Positions 27,362 through 33,343 of a stretch of 33,343 nt of DNA are shown one piece after another. The notes beneath the pieces were generated by a model that did not search any database, was not told the DNA's origin, and saw nothing but the letters and a program-made list of their open reading frames with translations. The stretch is from a virus. A program made the translations under genes and the position numbers. The DNA is taken from positions 1 to 33,343 of IMG/VR virus record IMGVR_UViG_3300006790_000009; one strand, 5' to 3'. How positions within the stretch are numbered: position 1 is the stretch's first letter; every line of letters starts with the position of its first letter.

Positions 27362-29296
27362 ATGACTATTAACATTGCTAATAATGATCCTAGAGTATCC
27401 TATTCGGTATCTCAGGGCGTAACTCAAACATCATTTACTGTTTCATTTGAGTTCTTTGCTAACTCAGATTTAAATGTTTACGTTGATGATGTTCTTAAAA
27501 CACTAACAGCAGATTACACTGTGTCAGGTGGTAACGGATCTACTGGATCTATTACAATGAGTGTAACAGGTGCAACAGGTGGATCAACTGTTGTTATTAC
27601 TAGAGATGTAACACAAGAAAGAGTCACTGATTTTCCTAGTTCTGGTCCATTTGTCATTGGCAGCTTAAATACTGAGTTAGATAAATTTACTGCAATGGTT
27701 GCAGATATTCAGGATCAAGCAGATAGATCTATTAGACTATCAGATTTTGATACTGATGTATCAATGGTTTTACCAGTAGCATCAGATAGAGCAGATAAGA
27801 TTTTAGCATTCGATGAGAATGGCGCAATATCTATGGGTACTTCATCTGATTTAGATTTAGACTTGGATACTATAACTCTTGAAACTATTAATACTCCTTC
27901 TCTTACTGATCTTAAAATAAAAAGTGATGTCAGGATTCAAACTGTATCAGGAGATGATAGAATTGTTCTTAGAAATGATACATCTCCAAGAATAGATGCT
28001 ACTGGAACTCTTGAGTTAACATCAACAAGCACTTTTACAGTAGATGCCGAAGGCGACATTAACTTAGATGCTAATGGTGGCGATGTTCGTTTTAAAGATG
28101 GCGGCTCAACTAAATATACATTTAGGATGACAGGAGAGCCAAGAATCTTATCTCATAGTAATGGATTATTAATTGAGACTGACGCTTTTGGTGATATAAA
28201 ATTAAAGCCTGATGCGCTTACTGAAGGTGGAGAAGTACAGTTGCTTGGCACAGGTAGCCAAGAAAGAATTGTGTTTTTCTGTGATGCTACCCCACAAATA
28301 AGAATGCTTCAGGGTTCAGGATCTTTAAATATATCTACTGAAGATCTTACTGCTGTTCGAACAGTTACATTTCCAGATGCTACTGGTACTGTTGCTTTAA
28401 CAAGTGGAGGAACATTTACTGGTAATATTACTTTAGGTGATGATGTTGAAAGCAGATATGGCGATTCAAATGATTTAGTAATTAAACATGATGGTACTAA
28501 TTCAAAAATAACAAACAGTACTGGTAATCTAAATATAGAAAGTGATAACAATCTTACGCTTGGTACTGCTGGATTTGGAAATGAACTTTTCTTTAAAGGT
28601 ATAGCAAATGGTGCTGCTACTATTTATTATAATGGTTCAGAAAAATTAGCTACAACAACTAACGGTATAGATGTAACAGGAACTTTAGATTGCTCTGGTG
28701 ATTTTACAGTAGCTACTGATAAATTTCACGTTGATGAATCTCAGACTAGGGTTGGTATAGGAACTACAAGTCCAGGCGAAATGCTTGAATTGAATGGTGG
28801 ATCTAGTCTTGATGCCTATCTTAAAATTAAAAACTCTTCATCAGTTGCAGCAGGTCTTCAACTTGGTTTGACTTCAGGTAGTAATGTTGCAACTTTAGTA
28901 AACGCAAGTAACTCTGATTTTGATTTTAAAACAAATGGTGCTACTTGGCTAAAATTTGATGTGTCAGTACCTAAAATTGATGCAACTTATTATATTGAAG
29001 CTCCGTATTTTGAAGCGGTTTCTGATATAAATTTAAAAGAAAATATTGTTAAGTTAGAATCTGCTGTAGATAAAATAAAAACAATAAGTGGTTATACTTA
29101 TAACTTCAAAGATAATCCATCTGTTCCTCGAGCAGGTTTGATTGCTCAAGAAGTAGAGCAAATATTACCTGAAGCTGTATCTACAAATGAAGAAGGTAAT
29201 AAAAGTATTGATTATAATGGAACAATAGCTTTACTTGTTGAAGCAATTAAAGAACAACAAGAAGAAATAAATTTATTAAAAAGTAAGATAAGTTAA
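27362..29296 (+). CDS. Tail fibre with T7-type anchor and S74 chaperone
   Basis: 644 residues. The N-terminal 130 residues (VSQGVTQTSFTVSFEFFANS, then YTVSGGNGSTGSITMSV and VITRDVTQERVTDFPSSGPF) match the T7 gp17 tail-attachment domain, which fixes the fibre to the nozzle. The centre (200-520) is a beta-rich shaft with Gly/Asp/Thr repeats. The C-terminus is an intramolecular chaperone of peptidase family S74: S554-D-I-N-L-K559 is the catalytic Ser-Lys dyad, followed by the YNFKDN and GLIAQEVEQILPEAV segments and a terminal coiled coil (EQQEEINLLKSK). After trimer folding the last 91 residues should be cut off. Confidence 0.92.
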   Translation: MTINIANNDPRVSYSVSQGVTQTSFTVSFEFFANSDLNVYVDDVLKTLTADYTVSGGNGSTGSITMSVTGATGGSTVVITRDVTQERVTDFPSSGPFVIGSLNTELDKFTAMVADIQDQADRSIRLSDFDTDVSMVLPVASDRADKILAFDENGAISMGTSSDLDLDLDTITLETINTPSLTDLKIKSDVRIQTVSGDDRIVLRNDTSPRIDATGTLELTSTSTFTVDAEGDINLDANGGDVRFKDGGSTKYTFRMTGEPRILSHSNGLLIETDAFGDIKLKPDALTEGGEVQLLGTGSQERIVFFCDATPQIRMLQGSGSLNISTEDLTAVRTVTFPDATGTVALTSGGTFTGNITLGDDVESRYGDSNDLVIKHDGTNSKITNSTGNLNIESDNNLTLGTAGFGNELFFKGIANGAATIYYNGSEKLATTTNGIDVTGTLDCSGDFTVATDKFHVDESQTRVGIGTTSPGEMLELNGGSSLDAYLKIKNSSSVAAGLQLGLTSGSNVATLVNASNSDFDFKTNGATWLKFDVSVPKIDATYYIEAPYFEAVSDINLKENIVKLESAVDKIKTISGYTYNFKDNPSVPRAGLIAQEVEQILPEAVSTNEEGNKSIDYNGTIALLVEAIKEQQEEINLLKSKIS

Positions 29297-29298
29297 TT

Positions 29299-29898
29299 AT
29301 GTCAATAGGTAGTGTTAAATACAATCAATATGGAATGGATAAGATTGCTACGGTTAGCAATGCAACAATGGCTACTGCTTATGATTTAGATATTAATGAT
29401 GGGACTGGAAGAATAAAAACAACTTGGGTTTTTGGATCTCTTCAAACTGATGTAGATGCAGAAGTTGCTATGAAATATAGTATGTTAGATGCAAGCGATA
29501 ATGCTTTAACTATGCATGGTGCTGTAACTGCTAGCACAACTACTGGTAGATCAGGAGCAGGTTTATCAACAGAATATACTGAAGCAAACTTTATTTATTG
29601 GACAGCTCAAAATGCAGACTATACTACTTATAGCGGAAAGATGGCTCACTTCTGGTTTAAAATACATTTTAATGTGGGCGGTCAATTTGGTAATTCGCTT
29701 GCTAAACACAGAAGACACATTGAACATCAATGTATAACTTATACAGCTAATTGTCATATTGCTCATGGAAACAATGAAATAAAATCCACAACTCTTCCAA
29801 GAAAAATAAAATTTCTTGCTAGTTCTAGCGGTTATGGAAGTGCTAACGTAACCTTAAATGCTACATCTTATGCTGTGTTTAATGATTATACGAGTTAA
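29299..29898 (+). CDS. Tail-fibre-associated beta protein, paralogue 1
   Basis: 199 residues. It starts MSIGSVKYNQYGMDKIATVS; the GxVxYxxYGxxxI signature recurs at the N-terminus of the next two proteins. The body is beta-rich with Thr/Ser/Gly repeats. A histidine-rich segment (HRRHIEHQCITYTANCHIAH, about 137-156) resembles metal-binding receptor proteins and aligns in position with the arginine-cysteine segment of the next paralogues. Probably a trimeric accessory or receptor-binding tip. Follows the fibre gene by two bases. Confidence 0.7.
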   Translation: MSIGSVKYNQYGMDKIATVSNATMATAYDLDINDGTGRIKTTWVFGSLQTDVDAEVAMKYSMLDASDNALTMHGAVTASTTTGRSGAGLSTEYTEANFIYWTAQNADYTTYSGKMAHFWFKIHFNVGGQFGNSLAKHRRHIEHQCITYTANCHIAHGNNEIKSTTLPRKIKFLASSSGYGSANVTLNATSYAVFNDYTS

Positions 29899-29900
29899 AT

Positions 29901-30491
29901 ATGGGTCAAGTTACATATAATAGATACGGTTTAACAGAAATAAAAAACGTTGATAAACCTAACGATCTTTCACAAGTTGTTATTGATTTACATTTTGGTT
30001 CAGGTGGTTTTAATGACATAGATGATATTGCTTATCTTTACATAAGACTTCATACAAGAGTAGTTACAGATGGTAGAAGAGTTCAATTTGAATTTTTAGA
30101 TGGTTCTCTTGGTGCAATAAATGCTCACTATAGAACTTCTAGTGCGGGAACAACTTCAACTCAAAGCGCGTCACAAACGGATAGTAATACTGTAATAAGA
30201 CCCACATATTATAGTTCTGGAAATGATAATTCAGGATCACACTCGTTAGCAAACATGGTAACAAGTAATATTTATATTAAAAATATGAGAAGCACGAGTC
30301 CAGTTTCTAGATGTCATGGATATATTTCTTCTATTGCTGGAGCAACTAATAATTCATTGTATCCAGCAGATTGTGTTTTTATGTTAACAGAAGATACCCC
30401 AGTAAGAGCATTAAAAATTTCTGGTAGCAGTGGAAGTGATATTGAATTGATGGGTTTTGTTTATCATTTATGCGGCAATGTCGCAACGTAA
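29901..30491 (+). CDS. Tail-fibre-associated beta protein, paralogue 2
   Basis: 196 residues. Begins MGQVTYNRYGLTEIKNVDKP, the shared opening. The centre (FLDGSLGAINAHYRTSS) is beta- and Ser/Thr-rich; then SNIYIKNMRSTSPVSRCHGY (about 125-144) aligns with NNERSTSAPIRRCYGF in the third copy. Ends LCGNVAT. Probably receptor-binding or fibre-tip material, exchangeable with its neighbours. No enzymatic motif. Confidence 0.7.
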   Translation: MGQVTYNRYGLTEIKNVDKPNDLSQVVIDLHFGSGGFNDIDDIAYLYIRLHTRVVTDGRRVQFEFLDGSLGAINAHYRTSSAGTTSTQSASQTDSNTVIRPTYYSSGNDNSGSHSLANMVTSNIYIKNMRSTSPVSRCHGYISSIAGATNNSLYPADCVFMLTEDTPVRALKISGSSGSDIELMGFVYHLCGNVAT

Positions 30492-30502
30492 GGATTAACT
30501 TT

Positions 30503-31108
30503 ATGGCAATAGGCGAAGTTAAATATGGCGAGTATGGCTTAACAGAAATAGATAGCGCAATTAGCTCAACGGCTGTTAATTCTTTTGAAGTTGATATAAA
30601 TGATGCTGCAGAATCAAACTCTGTTATTTTAGTTCAGGGAAGTTTTCAAAGTTCTGATTTGGACAATCAAGCTATTTATATTCAGTTTATAGATGCATCT
30701 GATGCAATAATAAATTGTAGTTATGTAACTAAAAATAGCTCAACAAATCAAGTTCTTAGAAATAATGCAGGAAACTCAACATTTTTAAGATTAAATTACT
30801 GGGGTCTTGGTAATCAAAACTCAACTGTTTATGATCCTATTGCGGCAGGTTTAGCTTCAGGATCAGCTGCGGAAAGTGCTGAGTTTCAACTTGTAATTAA
30901 TAATGAAAGAAGTACATCTGCACCTATAAGACGCTGTTATGGTTTTCATCAAACTATTTTTTATAGTACAAGTGCAACTTTACATTTATCAAGAGGCGGT
31001 TTTGACGTTCGAACAGATACAAATGTTAGAAAGCTTCGCATCAAAGGTGGTGGTACAAGTAATGTTACTGCTAGTATAAAAGTTCATTCATTGTTTGCAA
31101 ACGTATAA
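30503..31108 (+). CDS. Tail-fibre-associated beta protein, paralogue 3
   Basis: 201 residues from ATG 30503, chosen because AAGGA lies upstream; the reading from 30470 overlaps the previous gene. Begins MAIGEVKYGEYGLTEIDSAI. The middle FQLVINNERSTSAPIRRCYG matches the second paralogue. Beta-rich, Asn/Ser/Thr-rich, with a late RGGFDVRTDTNVRKLRIKGG stretch. Likely another tip variant. Three unequal but related proteins in tandem suggest gene duplication followed by divergence. Confidence 0.7.
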   Translation: MAIGEVKYGEYGLTEIDSAISSTAVNSFEVDINDAAESNSVILVQGSFQSSDLDNQAIYIQFIDASDAIINCSYVTKNSSTNQVLRNNAGNSTFLRLNYWGLGNQNSTVYDPIAAGLASGSAAESAEFQLVINNERSTSAPIRRCYGFHQTIFYSTSATLHLSRGGFDVRTDTNVRKLRIKGGGTSNVTASIKVHSLFANV

Positions 31109-31118
31109 AGGTTTTAAA

Positions 31119-31442
31119 ATGTCCAGCGCATATTTTTTTAGACAAAGAGAAGATGGTAACTATGATTACATTAAACAGGATTTAGATGATAATTCTGAAA
31201 CTGTAATTCAAGTAATGACACCAACAGAATATCAAGACTTTGGTAAACCAAGTGATGAAGATGCATCTTCAGAAAACAGAAGTTTTCGAGATTCATATTT
31301 AGCAGAAACAGATTGGTGGTGTTTATCAGATCGAACACCAACAGCAGCACAGTTAAATTACAGACAAGCTTTGCGAGATATAACAAGCCATGAGAACTGG
31401 CCTCATTTGCAAAGTAGTGATTGGCCTACTAAGCCGAGTTAG
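31119..31442 (+). CDS. Tail fibre assembly / tail chaperone-like protein
   Basis: 107 residues from ATG 31119 with AAAGG upstream. The end RDSYLAETDWWCLSDRTPTA, then YRQALRDITSHENWPHLQSS and WPTKPS, is the pattern of the small phage tail assembly chaperone family (Phage_tail_APC-like): 'R-x-x-x-L-x-x-x-DW', YRQALRDI, and a terminal WP-x-x-P. Such proteins help tail fibres fold or attach, and are often encoded right after the fibre genes, as here. The N-terminal half (DYIKQDLDDNSETVIQVMTP) is acidic. Confidence 0.72.
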   Translation: MSSAYFFRQREDGNYDYIKQDLDDNSETVIQVMTPTEYQDFGKPSDEDASSENRSFRDSYLAETDWWCLSDRTPTAAQLNYRQALRDITSHENWPHLQSSDWPTKPS

Positions 31443-31919
31443 ATGATTGATCCTGCAAGTGCAATCGCTATAGCGACCACGGCATTTACTGGAATCAAGA
31501 AGGCGGTTGCAGCAGGAAAAGAAATATCACAATTAGGTAAAGACATTTCTGCTTTTGGCAGAGCTGTTTCTGATTTAGATTACATGGGTAACAAAGCGAA
31601 AGACCCTCCGCTGTGGAGAAAGCTTGATCCCAAGTTTGATACATCAGCTATTGAGATATGGGCAGCACAGCAGAGAGCCAAGGAGATGCGCGAGGAGTTA
31701 AGGGAACACATCTCTTTATACTATGGGCCATCTGCATGGGAACAGATCGTTCACATCGAAGCAGAGCAGCGCAGAATGCAGAAGGAAGCTGTATATAGAA
31801 GACAGGAAAAGATAGACAATTTAATTAACTGGATAATAGGCATTGTTTTAGTTGTTACTGGACTTGGAATATTTGCAGTAATTGTTTGGTTTATTGGTAA
31901 ATCACAGGGCAGGTGGTGA
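31443..31919 (+). CDS. Membrane-anchored helical protein near the lysis genes
   Basis: 158 residues. An Ala/Ile-rich start (MIDPASAIAIATTAFTGIKK), a long helical domain with LREHISLYYGPSAWEQIVHI (about 87-106), a charged stretch (EAEQRRMQKEAVYRRQEK), then one strong transmembrane segment near the C-terminus (NWIIGIVLVVTGLGIFAVIV, about 129-150) and a short basic end. I have seen this arrangement in other marine phages ahead of the holin. A membrane or lysis role (anti-holin, spanin-like or injection-related) is plausible; the family is not recognised with certainty. Confidence 0.7.
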   Translation: MIDPASAIAIATTAFTGIKKAVAAGKEISQLGKDISAFGRAVSDLDYMGNKAKDPPLWRKLDPKFDTSAIEIWAAQQRAKEMREELREHISLYYGPSAWEQIVHIEAEQRRMQKEAVYRRQEKIDNLINWIIGIVLVVTGLGIFAVIVWFIGKSQGRW

Positions 31920-32068
31920 GGTTGGTGGAAGTAAGACATAACAGGTGGGTTGTATATACAGATGACAACAAACTGGTTATACAAGTAAGTGACAGTAGAA
32001 TAGCAAGGAGTTTTCTACATGGTAAAGATAACAGCGAGCGCGATAGACCAACTGAAGATACTGCCTAG
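31916..32068 (+). CDS. Small overlapping protein between membrane gene and holin
   Basis: 50 residues from GTG 31916 (GTGA overlap with the previous stop) to TAG 32066-32068, overlapping the holin gene by 50 bases in another frame. Sequence: MRLVEVRHNRWVVYTDDNKL, then VIQVSDSRIARSFL and a charged tail. The beta-alternating start (RWVVYTDDNKLVIQV) is better than chance. Without this gene the 99 bases before the holin would be empty in an otherwise packed region. No family recognised. Confidence 0.6.
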   Translation: MRLVEVRHNRWVVYTDDNKLVIQVSDSRIARSFLHGKDNSERDRPTEDTA

Positions 32069-32240
32069 ACTAGCATTTCTTTGTCAGATTGTTTTGACTT
32101 GGAAAGTTTGTCTTTGGTTTATGACGCTCGAAGATCCAACGACACAACAATCAGCATTTGTTTCTTTGGTTACTGCAATGCTTAGTGCAAGTTTTGCATT
32201 GTGGTTAGGTAAAGAAGCTAAGACAGATAGGGTTGAATAA
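32019..32240 (+). CDS. Putative holin (two transmembrane segments)
   Basis: 73 residues. AAGGAG lies about eight bases before ATG. TM1 is RLAFLCQIVLTWKVCLWFMT (about 17-36), TM2 is SAFVSLVTAMLSASFALWLG (about 45-64), with a short loop (LEDPTTQQ) and a charged C-terminal tail, matching a class II holin. It permeabilises the inner membrane at the end of infection so that the endolysin can act. It overlaps the next gene by TAATG. Position between the membrane gene and a second holin-like gene, just before the endolysin, is strong support. Confidence 0.75.
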   Translation: MVKITASAIDQLKILPRLAFLCQIVLTWKVCLWFMTLEDPTTQQSAFVSLVTAMLSASFALWLGKEAKTDRVE

Positions 32241-32581
32241 TGATTGGTATACTTCAAAGTGTAGCTGGATTAGCTACAACATACATTGACAGTAAGGCAA
32301 AGGTTAAAGCAGCTGAAGCAGAAACTAAAATGAAAATTGCTACTGGTGAAATCAGTTGGGAGCAAGCTGCTATAGAAGCTAGCGCAGATAGCTGGAAAGA
32401 TGAGGCTTGGACTCTTTGCTTCATAGCTATTGTTTTGGGTTCATTTGTTCCTTGGTTACAGCCGTACATGAAACAAGGTTTTGAGAATCTTCAGGCTGCT
32501 CCGCAGTGGTTTAGTTGGGCGATGTATGCCTCCATAGCTGCAAGCTTTGGTATTCGTACAATGAAAGGATTAAAGAAATGA
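32240..32581 (+). CDS. Holin-like protein (Holin_3TM / GTA-type)
   Basis: 113 residues. N-terminal helix with Lys/Ala (DSKAKVKAAEAETKMKIATG), then EASADSWKDEAWTLCFIAIV (about 46-65) leading into two hydrophobic segments (LCFIAIVLGSFVPWLQPYM and FSWAMYASIAASFGI). The SWKDEAWTLxF and the ASFGxR end fit the Holin_3TM family seen in phages and gene transfer agents. Probably a second lysis-timing or holin partner. The stop overlaps the endolysin start (ATGA). Confidence 0.75.
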   Translation: MIGILQSVAGLATTYIDSKAKVKAAEAETKMKIATGEISWEQAAIEASADSWKDEAWTLCFIAIVLGSFVPWLQPYMKQGFENLQAAPQWFSWAMYASIAASFGIRTMKGLKK

Positions 32582-33036
32582 GTTTTAAATTAGGCAAAGG
32601 AAGTTTGGCAAAGCTCGAAGGTGTTGATGAGCGCATGGTTGCAATAGTTAAGTATGCTATTGGAGTTAGTAAACAAGACTTTTCTGTTATTTGTGGTTTA
32701 AGAACTATGGAAGAACAAAGAGCATTAGTTGCCAAAGGTGCTTCTAAAACTATGAAGTCTAAGCATTTGGATGGTCATGCTGTGGATCTAATGGCTTACA
32801 TCAAAGGCGTTGGTGATCGTTGGGAATTAAAACTCTATGATGAAATTGCTGATGCTATGAAGTTAGCAGCCAAAGATCTTGGTATCCCTGTTAGGTGGGG
32901 AGCCGCTTGGCATATTAATAATATTGCTGAGTATGATGGCACAATGGAGGATGCTCTCAAAGATTATTGTGATCTTCGAAGGTCTCAAGGTAAGCGTCCA
33001 TTTATTGATGCGCCACATTTTGAGTTAAGAGTTTAG
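32578..33036 (+). CDS. Endolysin, peptidase M15 family
   Basis: 152 residues from ATG 32578 (ATGA overlap). Peptidase M15 (L-alanyl-D-glutamate / D-Ala-D-Ala type) motifs: S61-K-H63-L-D-G-H-A-V-D70 supplies zinc ligands H63 and D70, and DAPHFEL gives H147 next to E149. FSVICGLRTMEEQRALVAKG (about 35-54) is the typical substrate-side start. It cleaves the peptide part of the cell wall. There is no signal peptide, so it needs the holin. Length matches the T5-like M15 endolysins. It ends 12 bases inside the opposite-strand gene. Confidence 0.92.
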   Translation: MSFKLGKGSLAKLEGVDERMVAIVKYAIGVSKQDFSVICGLRTMEEQRALVAKGASKTMKSKHLDGHAVDLMAYIKGVGDRWELKLYDEIADAMKLAAKDLGIPVRWGAAWHINNIAEYDGTMEDALKDYCDLRRSQGKRPFIDAPHFELRV

Positions 33037-33201
33037 AATACCTTGTAATACTTGTTTTGCTGAATCCATAGCTTTTAATTTACTTGGAGAATATCCAGAT
33101 TCTTCTCCGCTATCACTATCAGCATATGTAGAAAGTTCCCATTCACCTATTGCATCAAGTAACATTAATATTTCTTGTTTAGTAAGTTTTGCTGTTTTCA
33201 T
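33025..33201 (-). CDS. Unknown 58-residue acidic protein
   Basis: An ATG at 33201-33199 overlaps the stop of the upstream gene (ATGA). The protein begins MKTAKLTKQEILMLLDAIGE and continues with a Ser/Asp/Glu-rich middle (residues about 26-37), ending in a lysine- and leucine-containing helix. The stop, TAA at 33025-33027, lies 12 bases inside the oppositely oriented endolysin gene, so the early and late transcription units meet tail to tail here with no visible terminator between them. No family recognised. The tight coupling and good coding character make it a likely real gene. Confidence 0.7.
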   Translation of the reverse strand: MKTAKLTKQEILMLLDAIGEWELSTYADSDSGEESGYSPSKLKAMDSAKQVLQGILNS

Positions 33202-33343
33202 TGTGGTTTCCGTTTGGGTTTAACAATTCGTGACGCTACGTCACTTTGAACACAGTACATTTCTGTACCATTGGCTAAATTATAAAGTTTATCTGTTGCA
33301 TACTGAGCATTGTAACAGGATTCATAGTCTTTAAACCAAACTA
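33198..33343 (-). CDS. Small unknown protein spanning the contig join (C-terminal part)
   Basis: Right-end copy of the gene that begins at 184 at the left end. Here the frame enters from the window edge and ends at TGA 33198-33200. The last residues are RIVKPKRKPQ. The 3' end overlaps the ATG of the following 58-residue gene by four bases. Function unknown. Confidence 0.75.
   Translation of the reverse strand, partial: VWFKDYESCYNAQYATDKLYNLANGTEMYCVQSDVASRIVKPKRKPQ
33221..33343. repeat. Terminal redundancy, right copy
   Basis: Exact copy of bases 1-123, in direct orientation. Joining the two copies restores an uninterrupted 68-codon gene, which is internal evidence that the genome map is circular. 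Confidence 0.95.

Noticed and set aside
1-33343. CRISPR arrays, insertion sequences and complete tRNA genes
   Set aside because: I looked for regularly spaced repeats, transposase genes with terminal inverted repeats, and tRNA cloverleaves, and saw none. The inverted repeats found are nested or isolated.

Overview
The window is a complete, circularly closing genome of a tailed phage (Caudoviricetes, podovirus type). The first 123 bases are repeated exactly at the end (33221-33343). A small leftward gene reads without a break across the join, so the unit genome is 33,220 bp on a circular or permuted map. The host cannot be named. The late genes are AT-rich, and several small proteins (8697-9002, 9002-9130, 10372-10539, 10835-11071) belong to families I know mainly from marine phages, so a marine bacterial host is likely.

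Layout. (1) A leftward early block runs from 7376 down to 274, crosses the join, and ends at 33025. It holds a recombination module (YqaJ-type exonuclease, ERF single-strand annealing protein, SSB-like protein, Holliday-junction-resolvase-like nuclease), a DUF932 protein, two overlapping HTH regulators, two zinc-binding mini-proteins and about ten unrecognised small genes. It has three intrinsic terminators and several candidate promoters and operators. (2) At 7377-8118 lies a 740-base control region with no credible gene. It is packed with nested inverted repeats that fold into a large multi-domain structure. (3) A rightward late block runs from 8119 to 33036: small terminase, nine small basic proteins, large terminase, coiled-coil protein, T7-type portal, scaffold, capsid, a possible decoration protein, tail tubes A and B, three internal virion (ejection) proteins, tail fibre with self-cleaving S74 chaperone, three related fibre-associated proteins, a tail chaperone-like protein, and a lysis cassette (two holin-like proteins, M15 endolysin).

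How it works together. There is no DNA polymerase, helicase, primase, RNA polymerase or integrase, so replication and transcription must rely on host enzymes. The exonuclease, annealing protein and resolvase probably drive recombination-dependent concatemer formation for packaging. A ten-base element (TTGTGCGTTG or one base off) sits upstream of four late transcription blocks and is a good candidate for a phage-specific late promoter signal.

Most notable signals: the ~630-nt structured element at 7428-8056, whose mismatch pattern suggests a leftward RNA; a 71-nt three-way junction with a possible pseudoknot between erf and the SSB-like gene; the late-promoter repeat; a CTGCA-N4-TGCAG operator candidate; and a peptide shared by two basic proteins that is conserved in protein but not in codons.
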